Shown: positions 1-9,485, numbered from the stretch's first letter. The stretch: 64,000 bases of DNA from Megamonas hypermegale (GCA_002314325.1 DCFC01000035.1:178606-242605); one strand, 5' to 3'. The notes: generated by a model not told the origin, from the letters alone. Translations and numbers: made by a program.

Positions 1-1
1 G

Positions 2-1105
2 ATAACGACGCATTTCGATTACCATTCCATCAGCAGCCGTCTTGTTAAACTCGACATACTCGGCCATGATGACCCGACCGTAATCAAAATGCTGGAAAAT
101 ATCACGCACCGCGACCCGCGCAGCATTCCATTCGACGACCCGGCGACAATGAGCATATTCTCCTCAACAGAAGCGCTCGGCGTTACACCGGAGGAACTCG
201 GCGCTACATCCGGCACATTCGGCATTCCGGAATTCCGCACGCCATTCACTCGCCAGATGCTCGACGATACGAAACCAAAAAAATTCAGCGACCTCGTCCG
301 TATCAGCGGATTTTCGCACGGCACGAACGTTTGGCTCGACAATGCGCAGGATTTAATCACGAACGGCACCTGCACCGTTTCCGATGCCATCTCCTGCCGC
401 GACGACATCATGATGCACCTGATACACAGCGGCATCGAGCCGCTCTTTTCCTTCAAGACGATGGAAAAAGTCCGTAAGGGCAAGGGGCTCAGCGAAGACG
501 ACATCAAAATCATGAAAGACGGCGGCATACCGCAGTGGTATATCGACTCGTGCATGAAAATAAAATACCTCTTCCCGCGTGCTCATGCCACAGCGTACGT
601 TATGATGGCATACCGCATCGCTTTCTGCAAAGTGCACTATCCGCTCGCCTTCTACGCCGCATACTTCTCCATACGCGCCGCCGAATTCGACGCCAATATC
701 ATCTCGCGCGGCAAACAGGCAGTGCGCGATAAACTCGACGAAATCATCGCCATGGAAAAACAAAAAAAACTGTCCGTTAAGGATAAGAGTTTCCAGGTCA
801 TTCTCGAGCTTGCCTGGGAAATGTATCTGCGCGGCTTCTCCGTGGAAAAAGTCGATTTGTACAAATCAAGCGCCAATAAATTCATCCTGCATGAAAAATC
901 GCTCCTGCCGCCGTTTACGGCACTGACCGGCATCAGCACCATGGCGGCGGGCAACATCATTCAGGCGCGCAAAGACGGTGAATTCACCTCCGTTGACGAC
1001 CTGAAAAAACGAGCAAGTCTTACCACCACCGTAATCGAAAGTCTGCGCGAACACGGTTGCCTTGACAATCTGCAGGAAAACGACCAAATCGCGCTCTTCA
1101 GTTAA
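2..1105 (+). CDS. polC: DNA polymerase III PolC-type alpha subunit, C-terminal part (5' truncated by window edge)
   Basis: C-terminal ~367 residues of the replicative Gram-positive-type polymerase PolC; the reading frame is open from base 2 and enters from outside the window. The visible part begins with TTHFDYHSISSRLVKLDILG, a PolC fingers/palm signature, then GHDDPTVIKML, and continues through the region FPRAHATAYVMMAYRIAF, typical of PolC and not of DnaE1. The end (SVDDLKKRASLTTTVIESL) is the helix-hairpin-helix-like tail. PolC acts at the replication fork. It is followed 37 bp later by brnQ on the same strand without an obvious terminator. Identity is secure; the missing N-terminus (OB, exonuclease, PHP) cannot be assessed. 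Confidence 0.96.
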   Translation: MTTHFDYHSISSRLVKLDILGHDDPTVIKMLENITHRDPRSIPFDDPATMSIFSSTEALGVTPEELGATSGTFGIPEFRTPFTRQMLDDTKPKKFSDLVRISGFSHGTNVWLDNAQDLITNGTCTVSDAISCRDDIMMHLIHSGIEPLFSFKTMEKVRKGKGLSEDDIKIMKDGGIPQWYIDSCMKIKYLFPRAHATAYVMMAYRIAFCKVHYPLAFYAAYFSIRAAEFDANIISRGKQAVRDKLDEIIAMEKQKKLSVKDKSFQVILELAWEMYLRGFSVEKVDLYKSSANKFILHEKSLLPPFTALTGISTMAAGNIIQARKDGEFTSVDDLKKRASLTTTVIESLREHGCLDNLQENDQIALFS

Positions 1106-1142
1106 AAATTACAATCAATCAAACAATTAAGGAAAACAATTC

Positions 1143-2486
1143 ATGAAACAAACATTATCTCTATCTCAGTATATTCTCGTCGGTTCCATGCTGTTCGGCA
1201 TGTTCTTCGGTGCGGGCAATTTGATTTTTCCTGTCCATCTCGGGCAGGAAGCCGGCGCCAACGTAGTGCCTGCCAACATCGGCTTCATGCTCACGGCAAT
1301 CGGTTTGCCGTTTCTCGGCATCATCGCCATGGGCGTCTCCCGCAGCAAGGGTCTGTTCGATTTGGCCGGACGCATAAATACGACGTACGCTCATTTCATC
1401 ACGATACTGCTCTATCTCTCTATCGGACCGGCGTTCGCCCTGCCGCGAACGGCCGCCGTATCCTTTGAAATCGGTTTCGCCAGTCATCTGGACAGCTCAC
1501 TGCAAACAGTATGTCTTGCCGCATTCACGGTGATATTCTTTCTGCTGGCGCTGTTTTTCGCCTTAAAGCCCGGAAAAATAATTATCTGGATTGGCAAATT
1601 TCTCAATCCGCTGTTTTTAATCTTTCTCGCCGTTTTAATCATAGCGGCATTCATAAATCCTATGGGCGCGCCTTCTGCTATGCCCGTCCAAAGTGCATAT
1701 CAGCAAGAAGCACTGACAAAAGGCATCATTGAAGGCTATAACACCATGGACGCGCTTGCTTCGCTCGCTTTCGGCATTATCGTAATCCATACGCTTTCCG
1801 ATTTAGGGCTAAAAAATCCGAAAGATATCGCTCTAGGTACACTCAAAGCCGGTATCGTCGTACTCGTTTTAATGGGCATCATCTACAGCTCGCTGTCATA
1901 TATCGGTGCGGCCAGCCTCGGTCAGCTCGCCCTGTCCGCTAACGGCGGTATCGCTCTTGCCGATATCTCCACTTATTATTTCGGCTCATTCGGTCATATC
2001 CTGCTCGCTGGTACGGTCACCGTGGCCTGCCTCAAAACGGCCATCGGTCTTATCACCGCCTGCTCCACTACTTTCAGTGAACTGTATCCGCATACGCTGT
2101 CGTATAAGTCGTATGTATATCTGATTACATTCGTCTCGTTTTTAATCAGCAACGTCGGTCTTACAAGCATTATCTACCTTGCCATTCCGATTTTAATGCT
2201 GCTGTACCCGCTTGCCATCACTTTGATTTTACTGGCATTCATCGACGCCGTTTGCGGTTATCACCGCTATATTTATCTTTGCACGACGGTATTTACACTG
2301 CTTGCCGCCATCGGCGACATGCTGGGTGCTCTGCCGTTCGGTCTGAATGAAATAGCCGCTATAAGTAGTATCATAGAAATCTACCGCAATACCCTGCCGT
2401 TTTTTGACATCGGCATGGGCTGGATTGTCCCTGCCGTTATCGGTATAGCATTGGGTACTGTTCTTACTTTTATAACAAGAAAATAA
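1143..2486 (+). CDS. brnQ: Branched-chain amino acid transport system II carrier protein (LIVCS family)
   Basis: A 447-residue polytopic membrane protein of the BrnQ family, which takes up leucine, isoleucine and valine with a cation. The N-terminal stretch MLFGMFFGAGNLIFPVHLG is the family signature for the first helix, and about twelve hydrophobic segments follow. Length fits the family. The start ATG is preceded by AAGGAAAACAATTC, an acceptable ribosome binding site. The gene is closed by a strong hairpin shared with the convergent csoR-type gene. No attenuator or leader peptide is visible in the 37 bp before it, so it may read through from polC. Confidence 0.93.
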   Translation: MKQTLSLSQYILVGSMLFGMFFGAGNLIFPVHLGQEAGANVVPANIGFMLTAIGLPFLGIIAMGVSRSKGLFDLAGRINTTYAHFITILLYLSIGPAFALPRTAAVSFEIGFASHLDSSLQTVCLAAFTVIFFLLALFFALKPGKIIIWIGKFLNPLFLIFLAVLIIAAFINPMGAPSAMPVQSAYQQEALTKGIIEGYNTMDALASLAFGIIVIHTLSDLGLKNPKDIALGTLKAGIVVLVLMGIIYSSLSYIGAASLGQLALSANGGIALADISTYYFGSFGHILLAGTVTVACLKTAIGLITACSTTFSELYPHTLSYKSYVYLITFVSFLISNVGLTSIIYLAIPILMLLYPLAITLILLAFIDAVCGYHRYIYLCTTVFTLLAAIGDMLGALPFGLNEIAAISSIIEIYRNTLPFFDIGMGWIVPAVIGIALGTVLTFITRK

Positions 2487-2529
2487 TACACTTAAACGCA
2501 TAATTAAGAGATTTTCACTTTAAAAATAA

Positions 2530-2580
2530 AAAAGGAACTATCATCTGCATTATACATGTATGATAGTTCCTTTTTATTTT
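2530..2580. terminator. Bidirectional rho-independent terminator between brnQ and the csoR-type gene
   Basis: Stem arms AAAAGGAACTATCA and TGATAGTTCCTTTT with a 17-nt loop, flanked by A-rich and T-rich tracts, so it can end transcripts from both convergent genes. Confidence 0.9.
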
Positions 2581-2588
2581 TTAATTCC

Positions 2589-2867
2589 TTATGAGAGACG
2601 GGAAAAATGCTCAATGGCTTTGGCAAATTCCTCAACCGTCTTTTCAGCGTCGCCGTGCTGAATACCGTCGATAACGCAGTGTTTCAGATGACCTTCCAAA
2701 ATCACCTTGCCGACACTGTGCATAGCGGATTTGGCGGCATTGACCTGCATGAGCACATCCTCACACGGAATATTTTCATCATCTATCATTCTGTCAATGG
2801 CATTAAGCTGTCCTATAATACGCTTTATACGGCGATGGAGTTTTTGTGTTTCCATACATTGTTTCAT
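2589..2867 (-). CDS. CsoR/RcnR-family metal-sensing transcriptional repressor
   Basis: A 92-residue all-helical repressor of the CsoR/FrmR/RcnR family. The core LHRRIKRIIGQLNAIDRMI is the DNA-contacting first helix. Cys35, His60 and Cys64 match the C-H-C trigonal Cu(I) site of CsoR, whereas formaldehyde sensors lack the second cysteine, so I favour Cu(I) sensing (inference). An alternative start is Met5. It is divergent from the NRAMP gene; no ATACCC-type operator is visible in the shared intergenic region. Such a site does lie before the P-type ATPase at 32.6 kb, which makes that gene a possible target, although other family members could be encoded elsewhere. Confidence 0.85.
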   Translation of the reverse strand: MKQCMETQKLHRRIKRIIGQLNAIDRMIDDENIPCEDVLMQVNAAKSAMHSVGKVILEGHLKHCVIDGIQHGDAEKTVEEFAKAIEHFSRLS

Positions 2868-2939
2868 GAATAAATCATACCTTTCTTAGATATTTAGATT
2901 ATATTTATATTATATCAGATTACAAAACTAAAATTTTAA

Positions 2940-2989
2940 TTGATTAGATTAGTGTTTTTGTTATAATTTTATTGAAAATAATTTTCAAT
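2940..2989 (+). promoter_or_regulatory. mntH promoter with Fur-type 7-1-7 operator at the transcription start
   Basis: TTGATT (2940-2945), 16 bp, TATAAT (2962-2967). A perfect 19-bp palindrome ATTGAAAATAATTTTCAAT occupies 2971-2989, at the expected start point. Its core TGAAAAT-A-ATTTTCA has the 7-1-7 arrangement of Fur-superfamily operators and differs from the Fur consensus core only at the fourth base of each half. Repression by a Fur, Zur, Mur or PerR-like protein is inferred. Confidence 0.65.
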
Positions 2990-3007
2990 AAAATTCGAGG
3001 TGAAAAT

Positions 3008-4264
3008 ATGAATTTAAATGAATACAGCAAGCGCCATTCCACAAGCGAAAGAGCAAGAGAGCTTCTTCGTTACATTGGTCCAGGCCTTTTGATTACAGTC
3101 GGTTTCATCGACCCGGGCAACTGGGCTTCCAATCTGGCAGCCGGTGCCGATTACGGCTATTTATTATTATGGATGGTTACGCTTTCAACGATAATGCTCA
3201 TTTTGCTTCAGCATAATGCAGCACATCTGGGAATTGTTACAGGCCTTTGCTTATCGGAAGCAGCTACAAAATTTCTGCCGCAGTGGATTTCCCGTCCTGT
3301 ACTGGCTTCAGCAATGATAGCTTCAATCGCTACTGCTCTGGCGGAAATTTTAGGTGGGGCAATAGCCCTGAATTTACTGTTTAATATTCCTATTACTATC
3401 GGAAGTATTTTTACTGCCGTATTTTGCGCTGTCCTGCTAAAAACGAATTCATATCCTAAGATGGAGAAAATAATCATTGCATTTGTGTCGATTATCGGAT
3501 TTTCCTTTTTAATCGAATTGCAGATGGTACCGGTTGAATGGTCATCAGCCGCTTCGGGATGGACCGTACCGAATATGCCAGAAGGTTCAATCGTAATCAT
3601 AATGAGTGTACTCGGTGCAGTCGTTATGCCTCATAACCTTTTTTTACATTCAGAAGTTATACAGTCGCGCCAATGGAATTTACAGGATGAAAAAATTATT
3701 CAAAAACAGCTCCGTTATGAATTCCTTGATACGATTTTTTCTATGGGAATAGGCTGGGCAATCAACAGCTCTATGATAATCATTGCAGCAGCCATATTTT
3801 TCACAAATGGTATTCAGGTGGATGATTTGGCACAGGCAACGGAACTTTTACGCCCGATATTGGGAGAAAATGCCGCGATTATATTTGCTGTAGCACTGTT
3901 ATTTGCCGGCATTTCATCGACTTCAACCTGTGGAATAGCCGGCGGCAGTATTTTTGCCGGTATATTCGGCGAAGATTACGATATAAAAGACTATCATTCC
4001 TGGCACGGTGTATTATTAACATATGGTTTGGCTGTACTGGTGATTGTTTTCATATCCGACCCATTTCAGGGACTTATCTATTCACAGATGCTTCTCAGTA
4101 TACAGCTTCCGATAACGGTTGCACTTTTAATATACCTTACATCTTCACGTAAAGTCATGGGCAAATTCGTAAACAGTTTACGGCTGAAAATAGTCTTAGG
4201 CATTATCGGTGCGGTTGTTATAGGTTTGAATATTGTTTTACTGTATCAGATGATTATAAACTAA
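3008..4264 (+). CDS. mntH: NRAMP-family divalent metal (Mn2+/Fe2+) importer
   Basis: A 418-residue NRAMP transporter with about eleven membrane helices, importing Mn2+ or Fe2+ with protons. The metal-binding motif DPGN is in the first helix (GFIDPGNWASNLAAGADYG) and MPHN in the sixth (VVMPHNLFLHS); both unwound-helix motifs are intact. The start at 3008 is chosen because CGAGGTGA precedes it at the right distance; an upstream in-frame ATG at 2972 lies inside the operator and lacks a ribosome binding site. A Fur-type palindrome at the promoter fits metal-responsive control. Confidence 0.93.
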   Translation: MNLNEYSKRHSTSERARELLRYIGPGLLITVGFIDPGNWASNLAAGADYGYLLLWMVTLSTIMLILLQHNAAHLGIVTGLCLSEAATKFLPQWISRPVLASAMIASIATALAEILGGAIALNLLFNIPITIGSIFTAVFCAVLLKTNSYPKMEKIIIAFVSIIGFSFLIELQMVPVEWSSAASGWTVPNMPEGSIVIIMSVLGAVVMPHNLFLHSEVIQSRQWNLQDEKIIQKQLRYEFLDTIFSMGIGWAINSSMIIIAAAIFFTNGIQVDDLAQATELLRPILGENAAIIFAVALLFAGISSTSTCGIAGGSIFAGIFGEDYDIKDYHSWHGVLLTYGLAVLVIVFISDPFQGLIYSQMLLSIQLPITVALLIYLTSSRKVMGKFVNSLRLKIVLGIIGAVVIGLNIVLLYQMIIN

Positions 4265-4393
4265 AATTCAATTATAGAACGATAATGAATACATTTATTT
4301 TTTAGAGGAATACACAGGATTTTGACATGGTTTTTTAGAATAGTATTTGATAAAATAGAGATAACGTTCACGTTAGATATTGGAGTGATTTTT

Positions 4394-5668
4394 ATGACAG
4401 GAAATAAAGAAGTAATTACAGGAAATGACTATAAACGAATGATAGCCGGTGCTTACAGCGCTTTTTTGCTGGAGTATGAAAATATTAATGCGTTAAACGG
4501 AGATTCGCTGCTGGATAAAAAAGCCGGTACGCATATCCTTCGCACTATCGGGGCGGCAGCTATGTCACTGCGTGATTTGCAGGCAGTGGAAAGTATCGGC
4601 GGCGTATCCAAACGTGTAGGCAGTGCTGCTGTTTTGGGCGCACGCGGCAACGCCGGCGTACTGATTTCGCAAATTCTGCGCGGTATTGCCAAAGGATTGG
4701 CGGGAAAATACGAGGCTTCCTCCTCTGTTTTCGGCAAATCCTTCCAATACGGTGTTTTATATGCTCAGCGCGCCGTGAATGACGAAGTGGAACGTCCGAT
4801 TATCATAACGGCGAAAGCCGTAGCCAAAGGTGCATATAACGCCGTCCGCGCCAATCTGCCGATTGCGGAAATACTGACGGAAGCGATTAAAGCCGGCGGT
4901 ATTGCTCTGAGCCATGCAGAACACAAATGCGGATTCGTCGATGCCGGAGCGAAAGCTTTGATGGTATTTTTGCAGGGCTGCCGCAACGGTCTGGACGGTT
5001 ACTACGTTTCACCGGTAATGCTGTTCTCCTCCGGCTTTAAAACGTCGCATGATGTGCCTAATCCGCGCTACGATATGGTTTATCCGTATGCCGTATCATG
5101 CCGAATGGAACGCTGCCGCGCCAGCAAGGCTGATTTGGCGAAAATGCTCAAGCCGATGGGCAAGGTAATCGTCATAAAAAGCGAAGGCCGCGATATTTTA
5201 CTGTACCTGCATACGGATTATCCGGGCAACATGCTGGAACAGGCTGTCGACTGGGGAACGATTAAGGATGTAACGATACAGAATTTGGCAATGCCGCACA
5301 ATCTGAAATCCGTGGACAAAACCATGCTGGATGTGGCAATGCTGGCAATAGCCGATGATGAGGCAAGCGCACAGCAGCTGGAGGAATTGGGCGCGATTGC
5401 CGTAATCACCGACGATAAAGTAAGCGGACCGTCCGTCGGCGATTTAATAAATCTAATTCACAGCGATATTGCGAAAAACTATATCATAATAGCCAATAAT
5501 GTCGATAATTCGCTCGTAATGGCGCAGGCAAAACGCCTTTTAAACAATAATATCGAAATTCTCTATACGACAAATCTGGCCGAACAGCTGAAAGTCATAA
5601 AATGCTTCAATCCGGAACTGGAATTGAAGGACAATATCAAAAATATGAACGCGGCATTGAACGGTTGA
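4394..5668 (+). CDS. DhaL/FakA(YloV)-like protein with degenerate nucleotide-metal site
   Basis: A 424-residue protein related to the fatty-acid kinase subunit FakA/YloV. An N-terminal DhaL-like domain (about 15-180, containing GARGNAGVLISQILRG) is followed by a FakA-type middle and C-terminal domain (LYLHTDYPGNMLEQAVDWG; LINLIHSDIAKNYIIIANN). The canonical Mg2+-binding motif PDGDTGTNM is replaced by LDKKAGTHI, so the second aspartate is a lysine. ATP-dependent kinase activity is therefore doubtful. No DegV-like partner is adjacent. The start at 4394 is preceded by TGGAGTGATTTTT. TTGACA at 4322-4327 with a weak TTTGAT 18 bp downstream could be the promoter. The protein is shorter than typical FakA (about 550 aa). 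Confidence 0.75.
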   Translation: MTGNKEVITGNDYKRMIAGAYSAFLLEYENINALNGDSLLDKKAGTHILRTIGAAAMSLRDLQAVESIGGVSKRVGSAAVLGARGNAGVLISQILRGIAKGLAGKYEASSSVFGKSFQYGVLYAQRAVNDEVERPIIITAKAVAKGAYNAVRANLPIAEILTEAIKAGGIALSHAEHKCGFVDAGAKALMVFLQGCRNGLDGYYVSPVMLFSSGFKTSHDVPNPRYDMVYPYAVSCRMERCRASKADLAKMLKPMGKVIVIKSEGRDILLYLHTDYPGNMLEQAVDWGTIKDVTIQNLAMPHNLKSVDKTMLDVAMLAIADDEASAQQLEELGAIAVITDDKVSGPSVGDLINLIHSDIAKNYIIIANNVDNSLVMAQAKRLLNNNIEILYTTNLAEQLKVIKCFNPELELKDNIKNMNAALNG

Positions 5669-5701
5669 TTGACTGAACAGAAATGAGAGAAGGTGAGTTC
5701 A

Positions 5702-6457
5702 GTGGATTTTTTAAGAAATACAATGATTTTTGCCGCTGTATGTCTGTTTTTCAGCAGTACGGCTCTTGCCGCGCCGATTTTAAAATTGAATTCGCACGGC
5801 CATGACGTAATGGTTCTGCAGCAAAATCTCATGCGGCTCAATTACAGCGTCAGCAAGGTAAGCGGCAATTATGACAAGGAAACACAGGAAGCTGTAAAGG
5901 CATTCCAAAAAGATAATAAATTAAGTGTTACAGGTATCGTGAACCGGGAAACATGGTGGGCGATAAAAGGCGGCAGACCAACCATAAGCGGCATAGGCAC
6001 TGCCGTTTCCACCGCCAAACCGACAACGTCGCCTATTTGGGACAATATTTCTTCCGTGCCGTACGGCAGAACTTTTCTGTCCAAAAAAGAAGTTCCGTCC
6101 ATTATATCCACAGCGAAAAATTATCTGGGCGTGCCGTACGTTTTCGGCGGAGCTTCACCGGAGGAAGGATTTGACTGCTCCGGTTTTCTGGAATACGTTT
6201 TTGCCCGCAACGGCATAGAAATTCCGCGTACAGCCGATGAACAGTACCGCTTGGGGAAACTCGTCAGACAATCGCAGCTCGTAGCCGGTGATTTGGTCTT
6301 TTTCACGACGTATGAACCGGGAGCTTCGCACTGCGGCATTTATCTGGGCAATGATAAATTCATTCATGCTTCCAGCAGTAAAGGCATACGAGTGGACGAT
6401 ATAAACGACTCCTACTGGGCGAGCAGATATTACGGCGGTAAACATATCGTAAAATAA
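5702..6457 (+). CDS. Secreted NlpC/P60 peptidoglycan hydrolase with PG-binding domain
   Basis: About 251 residues. A signal peptide (to about residue 24, ending STALAAP) is followed by a PG_binding_1 repeat domain (HGHDVMVLQQNLMRLNYSV ... AVKAFQKDN) and a C-terminal NlpC/P60 cysteine peptidase. The catalytic Cys is in FDCSGFLEYVF, the His in ASHCGIYLG, and the third polar residue lies near KFIHAS. It would cleave stem peptides in the envelope. GTG at 5702 is preferred over GTG at 5693 because AGGTGA directly precedes it. It follows the FakA-like gene by 33 bp and ends in a terminator. Confidence 0.88.
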   Translation: MDFLRNTMIFAAVCLFFSSTALAAPILKLNSHGHDVMVLQQNLMRLNYSVSKVSGNYDKETQEAVKAFQKDNKLSVTGIVNRETWWAIKGGRPTISGIGTAVSTAKPTTSPIWDNISSVPYGRTFLSKKEVPSIISTAKNYLGVPYVFGGASPEEGFDCSGFLEYVFARNGIEIPRTADEQYRLGKLVRQSQLVAGDLVFFTTYEPGASHCGIYLGNDKFIHASSSKGIRVDDINDSYWASRYYGGKHIVK

Positions 6458-6470
6458 GAAACAGATAGAA

Positions 6471-6497
6471 AACAGCAGGCAATCCTGCTGTTTTTCT
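6471..6497 (+). terminator. Rho-independent terminator after the NlpC/P60 gene
   Basis: Stem AACAGCAGG / CCTGCTGTT with a 4-nt loop followed by a T tract; 30 bp before the start of the activator gene. Confidence 0.85.
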
Positions 6498-6526
6498 AAT
6501 ATTTTTTCTACACAGGAAGGCAGTAT

Positions 6527-9262
6527 ATGAAACGAATAGAAAAGGTTTATGAGTATCTACAGGATTTTGCAGCCAAAAACAATGCCGTACAGGACGCTTC
6601 AGCCGGTTTGACAGCTACGGAAATCGCCGATAATCTCGGTTTCCTGCGCAGCAATGTGAGCCGAGAGCTGAACAGACTGTACCGCATGGGAAAAATCGTC
6701 AAGATTTCCGGTCGGCCGGTGCTGTATAATGTCGCGGCAACAGCCGGCAATGCCGAACCGATATCAGATAAAATAAATATGCAAACGGAGGAAAAATCGG
6801 CGTTCAGTGATTTAATCGGGGCGGACGACAGCCTTAAGACACAGGTCGAACAGGCCAAAGCCGCCATCATCTATCCGCCGAACGGACTGCACACGCTGAT
6901 TGTCGGTCAGACAGGCGTGGGAAAAACACTCCTGGCGCATATGATGTTTGAATACGGCAAGGAAGCAGGACGATTTTCTGCCAACGCACCGTTCGTCACC
7001 TTCAACTGCGCCGATTACTACAGCAATCCGCAACTTTTAATCTCCCATATTTTCGGTCATATAAAAGGTGCATTCACGGGAGCAGATAAAGCTGTACCGG
7101 GTCTTATCGAAACGGCAGACGAGGGAATTTTATTTTTAGACGAAATTCACCGCCTGCCGCCGGAAGGTCAGGAAATGATTTTCTATTTTATGGATACAGG
7201 TACGTTCAACCGTCTGGGCGAAACGAAACGGGAACGCACGGCCAATGTCCTGATTATCGGCGCAACGACGGAAAATCCTGATTCCGTACTCACGAAAACA
7301 TTCAAGCGCCGCATACCGAACATCATCTCCATTCCGCCGCTTGCCGAACGGCCGCTCAAGGAAAAACTGGAAATAATGACAGTGCTGTTCACGGAAGAAG
7401 CGCGCAGCATCAAACGGCCGGTAAAAATATCCTCCGATGCCGTAAAGGCGATTGTCGGCAGTATCGGCACCGGCAACGTCGGTCAGTTGAAATCCAATAT
7501 CCGCCTACTGTGTGCACAGGCATTTTTAAACGGCATACGCACAGACGGTCATATCGAGATAACGTATCAAATGCTGCCGCCGAAAATAAAATCGGGCATA
7601 CTGTCCATGAGCCGGGCCAGAGAAGATACGGCGCTCATCAGCCGCTACATTGAAAAAGATTTGTACGTGACGCCGACCAATCGCGGCAAACTGCCGAAAG
7701 AGGATGAGGACGAACCGTTCAATCTGTACCAGATGGTAGAAAACAAAGTCAATATGCTTAAACGGGAAGGCATTGCGGAAGATTTAATCCAGCAGATTGT
7801 CGTTGCCGATGTAAATATGTACGTAAAATCATTTTACAACCAAAATGATGACGTATCTTTATCCGTATATGACCGCCTGCTCAAGATAATCGACATTGAC
7901 ATGGTGAATTTCGCTCAGCAGGTTGTGGATTTAGTGGAGCGATACATGAAGCTCGTTTCGTATGAACGCTTTTTATATGCGTTCGGTCTGCATTTAAGCT
8001 CCATGTTCAACCGTCTAAAGGATGAACAGCCCATTCACAATGTGCTGGAAGGAACGGTCGATATGAATTCGGTCGAGTTTAAACTGGCAACGAAAATAAA
8101 ATTGATGATAGAAGAAAAATACGATATTTCCGTGTCAAAATCGGAAACGGAATATTTTGCCATGCTGCTTCAATCGCTAAAACAGGAGGACAAATCGCAG
8201 CGAGTCGTAATCGCCGTAGCCATGCACGGAGAATACACGGCAAGTTCAATGGTCAACGTCGCGCGCAAACTGTACAGTGCCAACAAAACGACGCTTCTGG
8301 CCTTCGATATGCCGCTGGAATGCCGCCCGGACGATATGCTCAACAAAATTGTCGACCAGCTGCAAAACACCGACTGCCGCGAAGGCGTGCTCCTGCTTGC
8401 CGACATGGGCTCGCTGTGCAGTTTCGGACCGATACTGGAAGAGCGGCTCGGCGTACCGGTCAAAACACTCGGCATGGTTACGACACCGTTTGTACTGGAA
8501 GCCATGCGCAAAGTAGATATCGCCGGCATCAGCTTATCGGCAGTGTACGACTCGCTCAAAACTTTCACGGGATACGGATACACGAGCATGGTCGACAGTC
8601 AGAACGAAACGAAAGAAAAAGCCATTGTAACGATTTGCAGCACGGGCAAAGGAACAGCGGAAAAATTGCAGAACATTGTTATCGACATTCTCGTCGATGC
8701 TTCAATGAACCATATAAAAGTAATTCCGATAGGGCTCATTGATATGCACGAAAAACTGACACAGATAGAGCGCAAATACCATATCATGGCCATAATCGGC
8801 GTGAAAAATCCGCATATCGACGCTCCGTTCATACCGATTGAGCAGATTATCAGCGGCGAGGGCGATATTATCCTGCGGGAAATAATCGGCGCCGACATAC
8901 CGATGAAAAAGACGGAAAAAAACGTTGTTCTGCGCCGGTTTTGCGAAGACGGGCTGCAGGATATGCTGTTGTACTTAAATCCAAGCAAAATCGTCGGCAC
9001 TCTGCTGAAATTTATCGACACACTGGAAGAGGAGCTGAAAATAAAATGGGACAATCCGCATAAGCTCCGCCTTGTAATTCATATCGGGTGCGCACTGGAA
9101 CGCATGGTAACGCACAGCGGTCTGACGTACGACGAAAACAGTACAGGCGAAATTGATACAGAAAAATTTAATATGGTAAAAAAAGCGGCGGAAATATTCA
9201 CCACTACATTTCAACTGAAGCTGACTGACGATGAATTATGCTACATTTTGAAAATGTTTTAA
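6527..9262 (+). CDS. levR: LevR-type sigma-54-dependent activator with PTS regulation domains
   Basis: A 911-residue activator. Order: N-terminal winged HTH (about 1-70); AAA+ sigma-54 interaction domain with Walker A GQTGVGKT (about 127-134), the sigma-54-contacting loop GAFTGA (about 181) and Walker B-like LFLDEIH (about 201-207); first PRD (about 430-540); a mannose-type EIIA domain (from about 558, MHGEYTASS carries the phosphorylatable His); and a C-terminal PRD (about 800-911, with IHIGCALERMVTHSG). This is the LevR/ManR layout, where PTS phosphorylation sets activity according to sugar supply. The sigma-54 promoter and mannose-family PTS immediately downstream are the evident target. 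Symbol by architecture, not by sequence search. Confidence 0.92.
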   Translation: MKRIEKVYEYLQDFAAKNNAVQDASAGLTATEIADNLGFLRSNVSRELNRLYRMGKIVKISGRPVLYNVAATAGNAEPISDKINMQTEEKSAFSDLIGADDSLKTQVEQAKAAIIYPPNGLHTLIVGQTGVGKTLLAHMMFEYGKEAGRFSANAPFVTFNCADYYSNPQLLISHIFGHIKGAFTGADKAVPGLIETADEGILFLDEIHRLPPEGQEMIFYFMDTGTFNRLGETKRERTANVLIIGATTENPDSVLTKTFKRRIPNIISIPPLAERPLKEKLEIMTVLFTEEARSIKRPVKISSDAVKAIVGSIGTGNVGQLKSNIRLLCAQAFLNGIRTDGHIEITYQMLPPKIKSGILSMSRAREDTALISRYIEKDLYVTPTNRGKLPKEDEDEPFNLYQMVENKVNMLKREGIAEDLIQQIVVADVNMYVKSFYNQNDDVSLSVYDRLLKIIDIDMVNFAQQVVDLVERYMKLVSYERFLYAFGLHLSSMFNRLKDEQPIHNVLEGTVDMNSVEFKLATKIKLMIEEKYDISVSKSETEYFAMLLQSLKQEDKSQRVVIAVAMHGEYTASSMVNVARKLYSANKTTLLAFDMPLECRPDDMLNKIVDQLQNTDCREGVLLLADMGSLCSFGPILEERLGVPVKTLGMVTTPFVLEAMRKVDIAGISLSAVYDSLKTFTGYGYTSMVDSQNETKEKAIVTICSTGKGTAEKLQNIVIDILVDASMNHIKVIPIGLIDMHEKLTQIERKYHIMAIIGVKNPHIDAPFIPIEQIISGEGDIILREIIGADIPMKKTEKNVVLRRFCEDGLQDMLLYLNPSKIVGTLLKFIDTLEEELKIKWDNPHKLRLVIHIGCALERMVTHSGLTYDENSTGEIDTEKFNMVKKAAEIFTTTFQLKLTDDELCYILKMF

Positions 9263-9326
9263 CGAAATTATAAAAAATAGTGTGTTTTTTTTCGTAGCAT
9301 ATTTTCTTTTTTTACAGAACAAATAG

Positions 9327-9377
9327 TCTGTGTTGACACACAAAACACATTTTGTGTTAATTTTATGTCGACACAGA
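9327..9377 (+). promoter_or_regulatory. Candidate upstream activator sites for the LevR-type protein
   Basis: TCTGTGTTGACA (9327-9338) and its near-exact inverse TGTCGACACAGA (9366-9377) are 39 bp apart centre to centre. Between them is a perfect stem, ACACAAAA (9338-9345) and TTTTGTGT (9350-9357). The set lies about 110-160 bp upstream of the sigma-54 promoter, the usual distance for enhancer sites. Further GTGTG and GACACA words occur nearby. Assignment to the activator is inferred. Confidence 0.6.
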
Positions 9378-9485
9378 TTATTTTTTTATCATAAGCGTGT
9401 CGTTTTTTAGTGTGTTATTTTCCATAAGCATAAAATCGGAACGAAAAAGCCTTAAAATAAAGAATTTTATTTTGACACAGAAAGT

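Noticed and set aside
89-1105. polC start at the ATG at base 89
   Set aside because: The frame and PolC homology extend upstream to the window edge, so this ATG is internal.
2972-3007. Longer N-terminus for MntH
   Set aside because: The upstream ATG lies in the operator palindrome at the transcription start and has no ribosome binding site.
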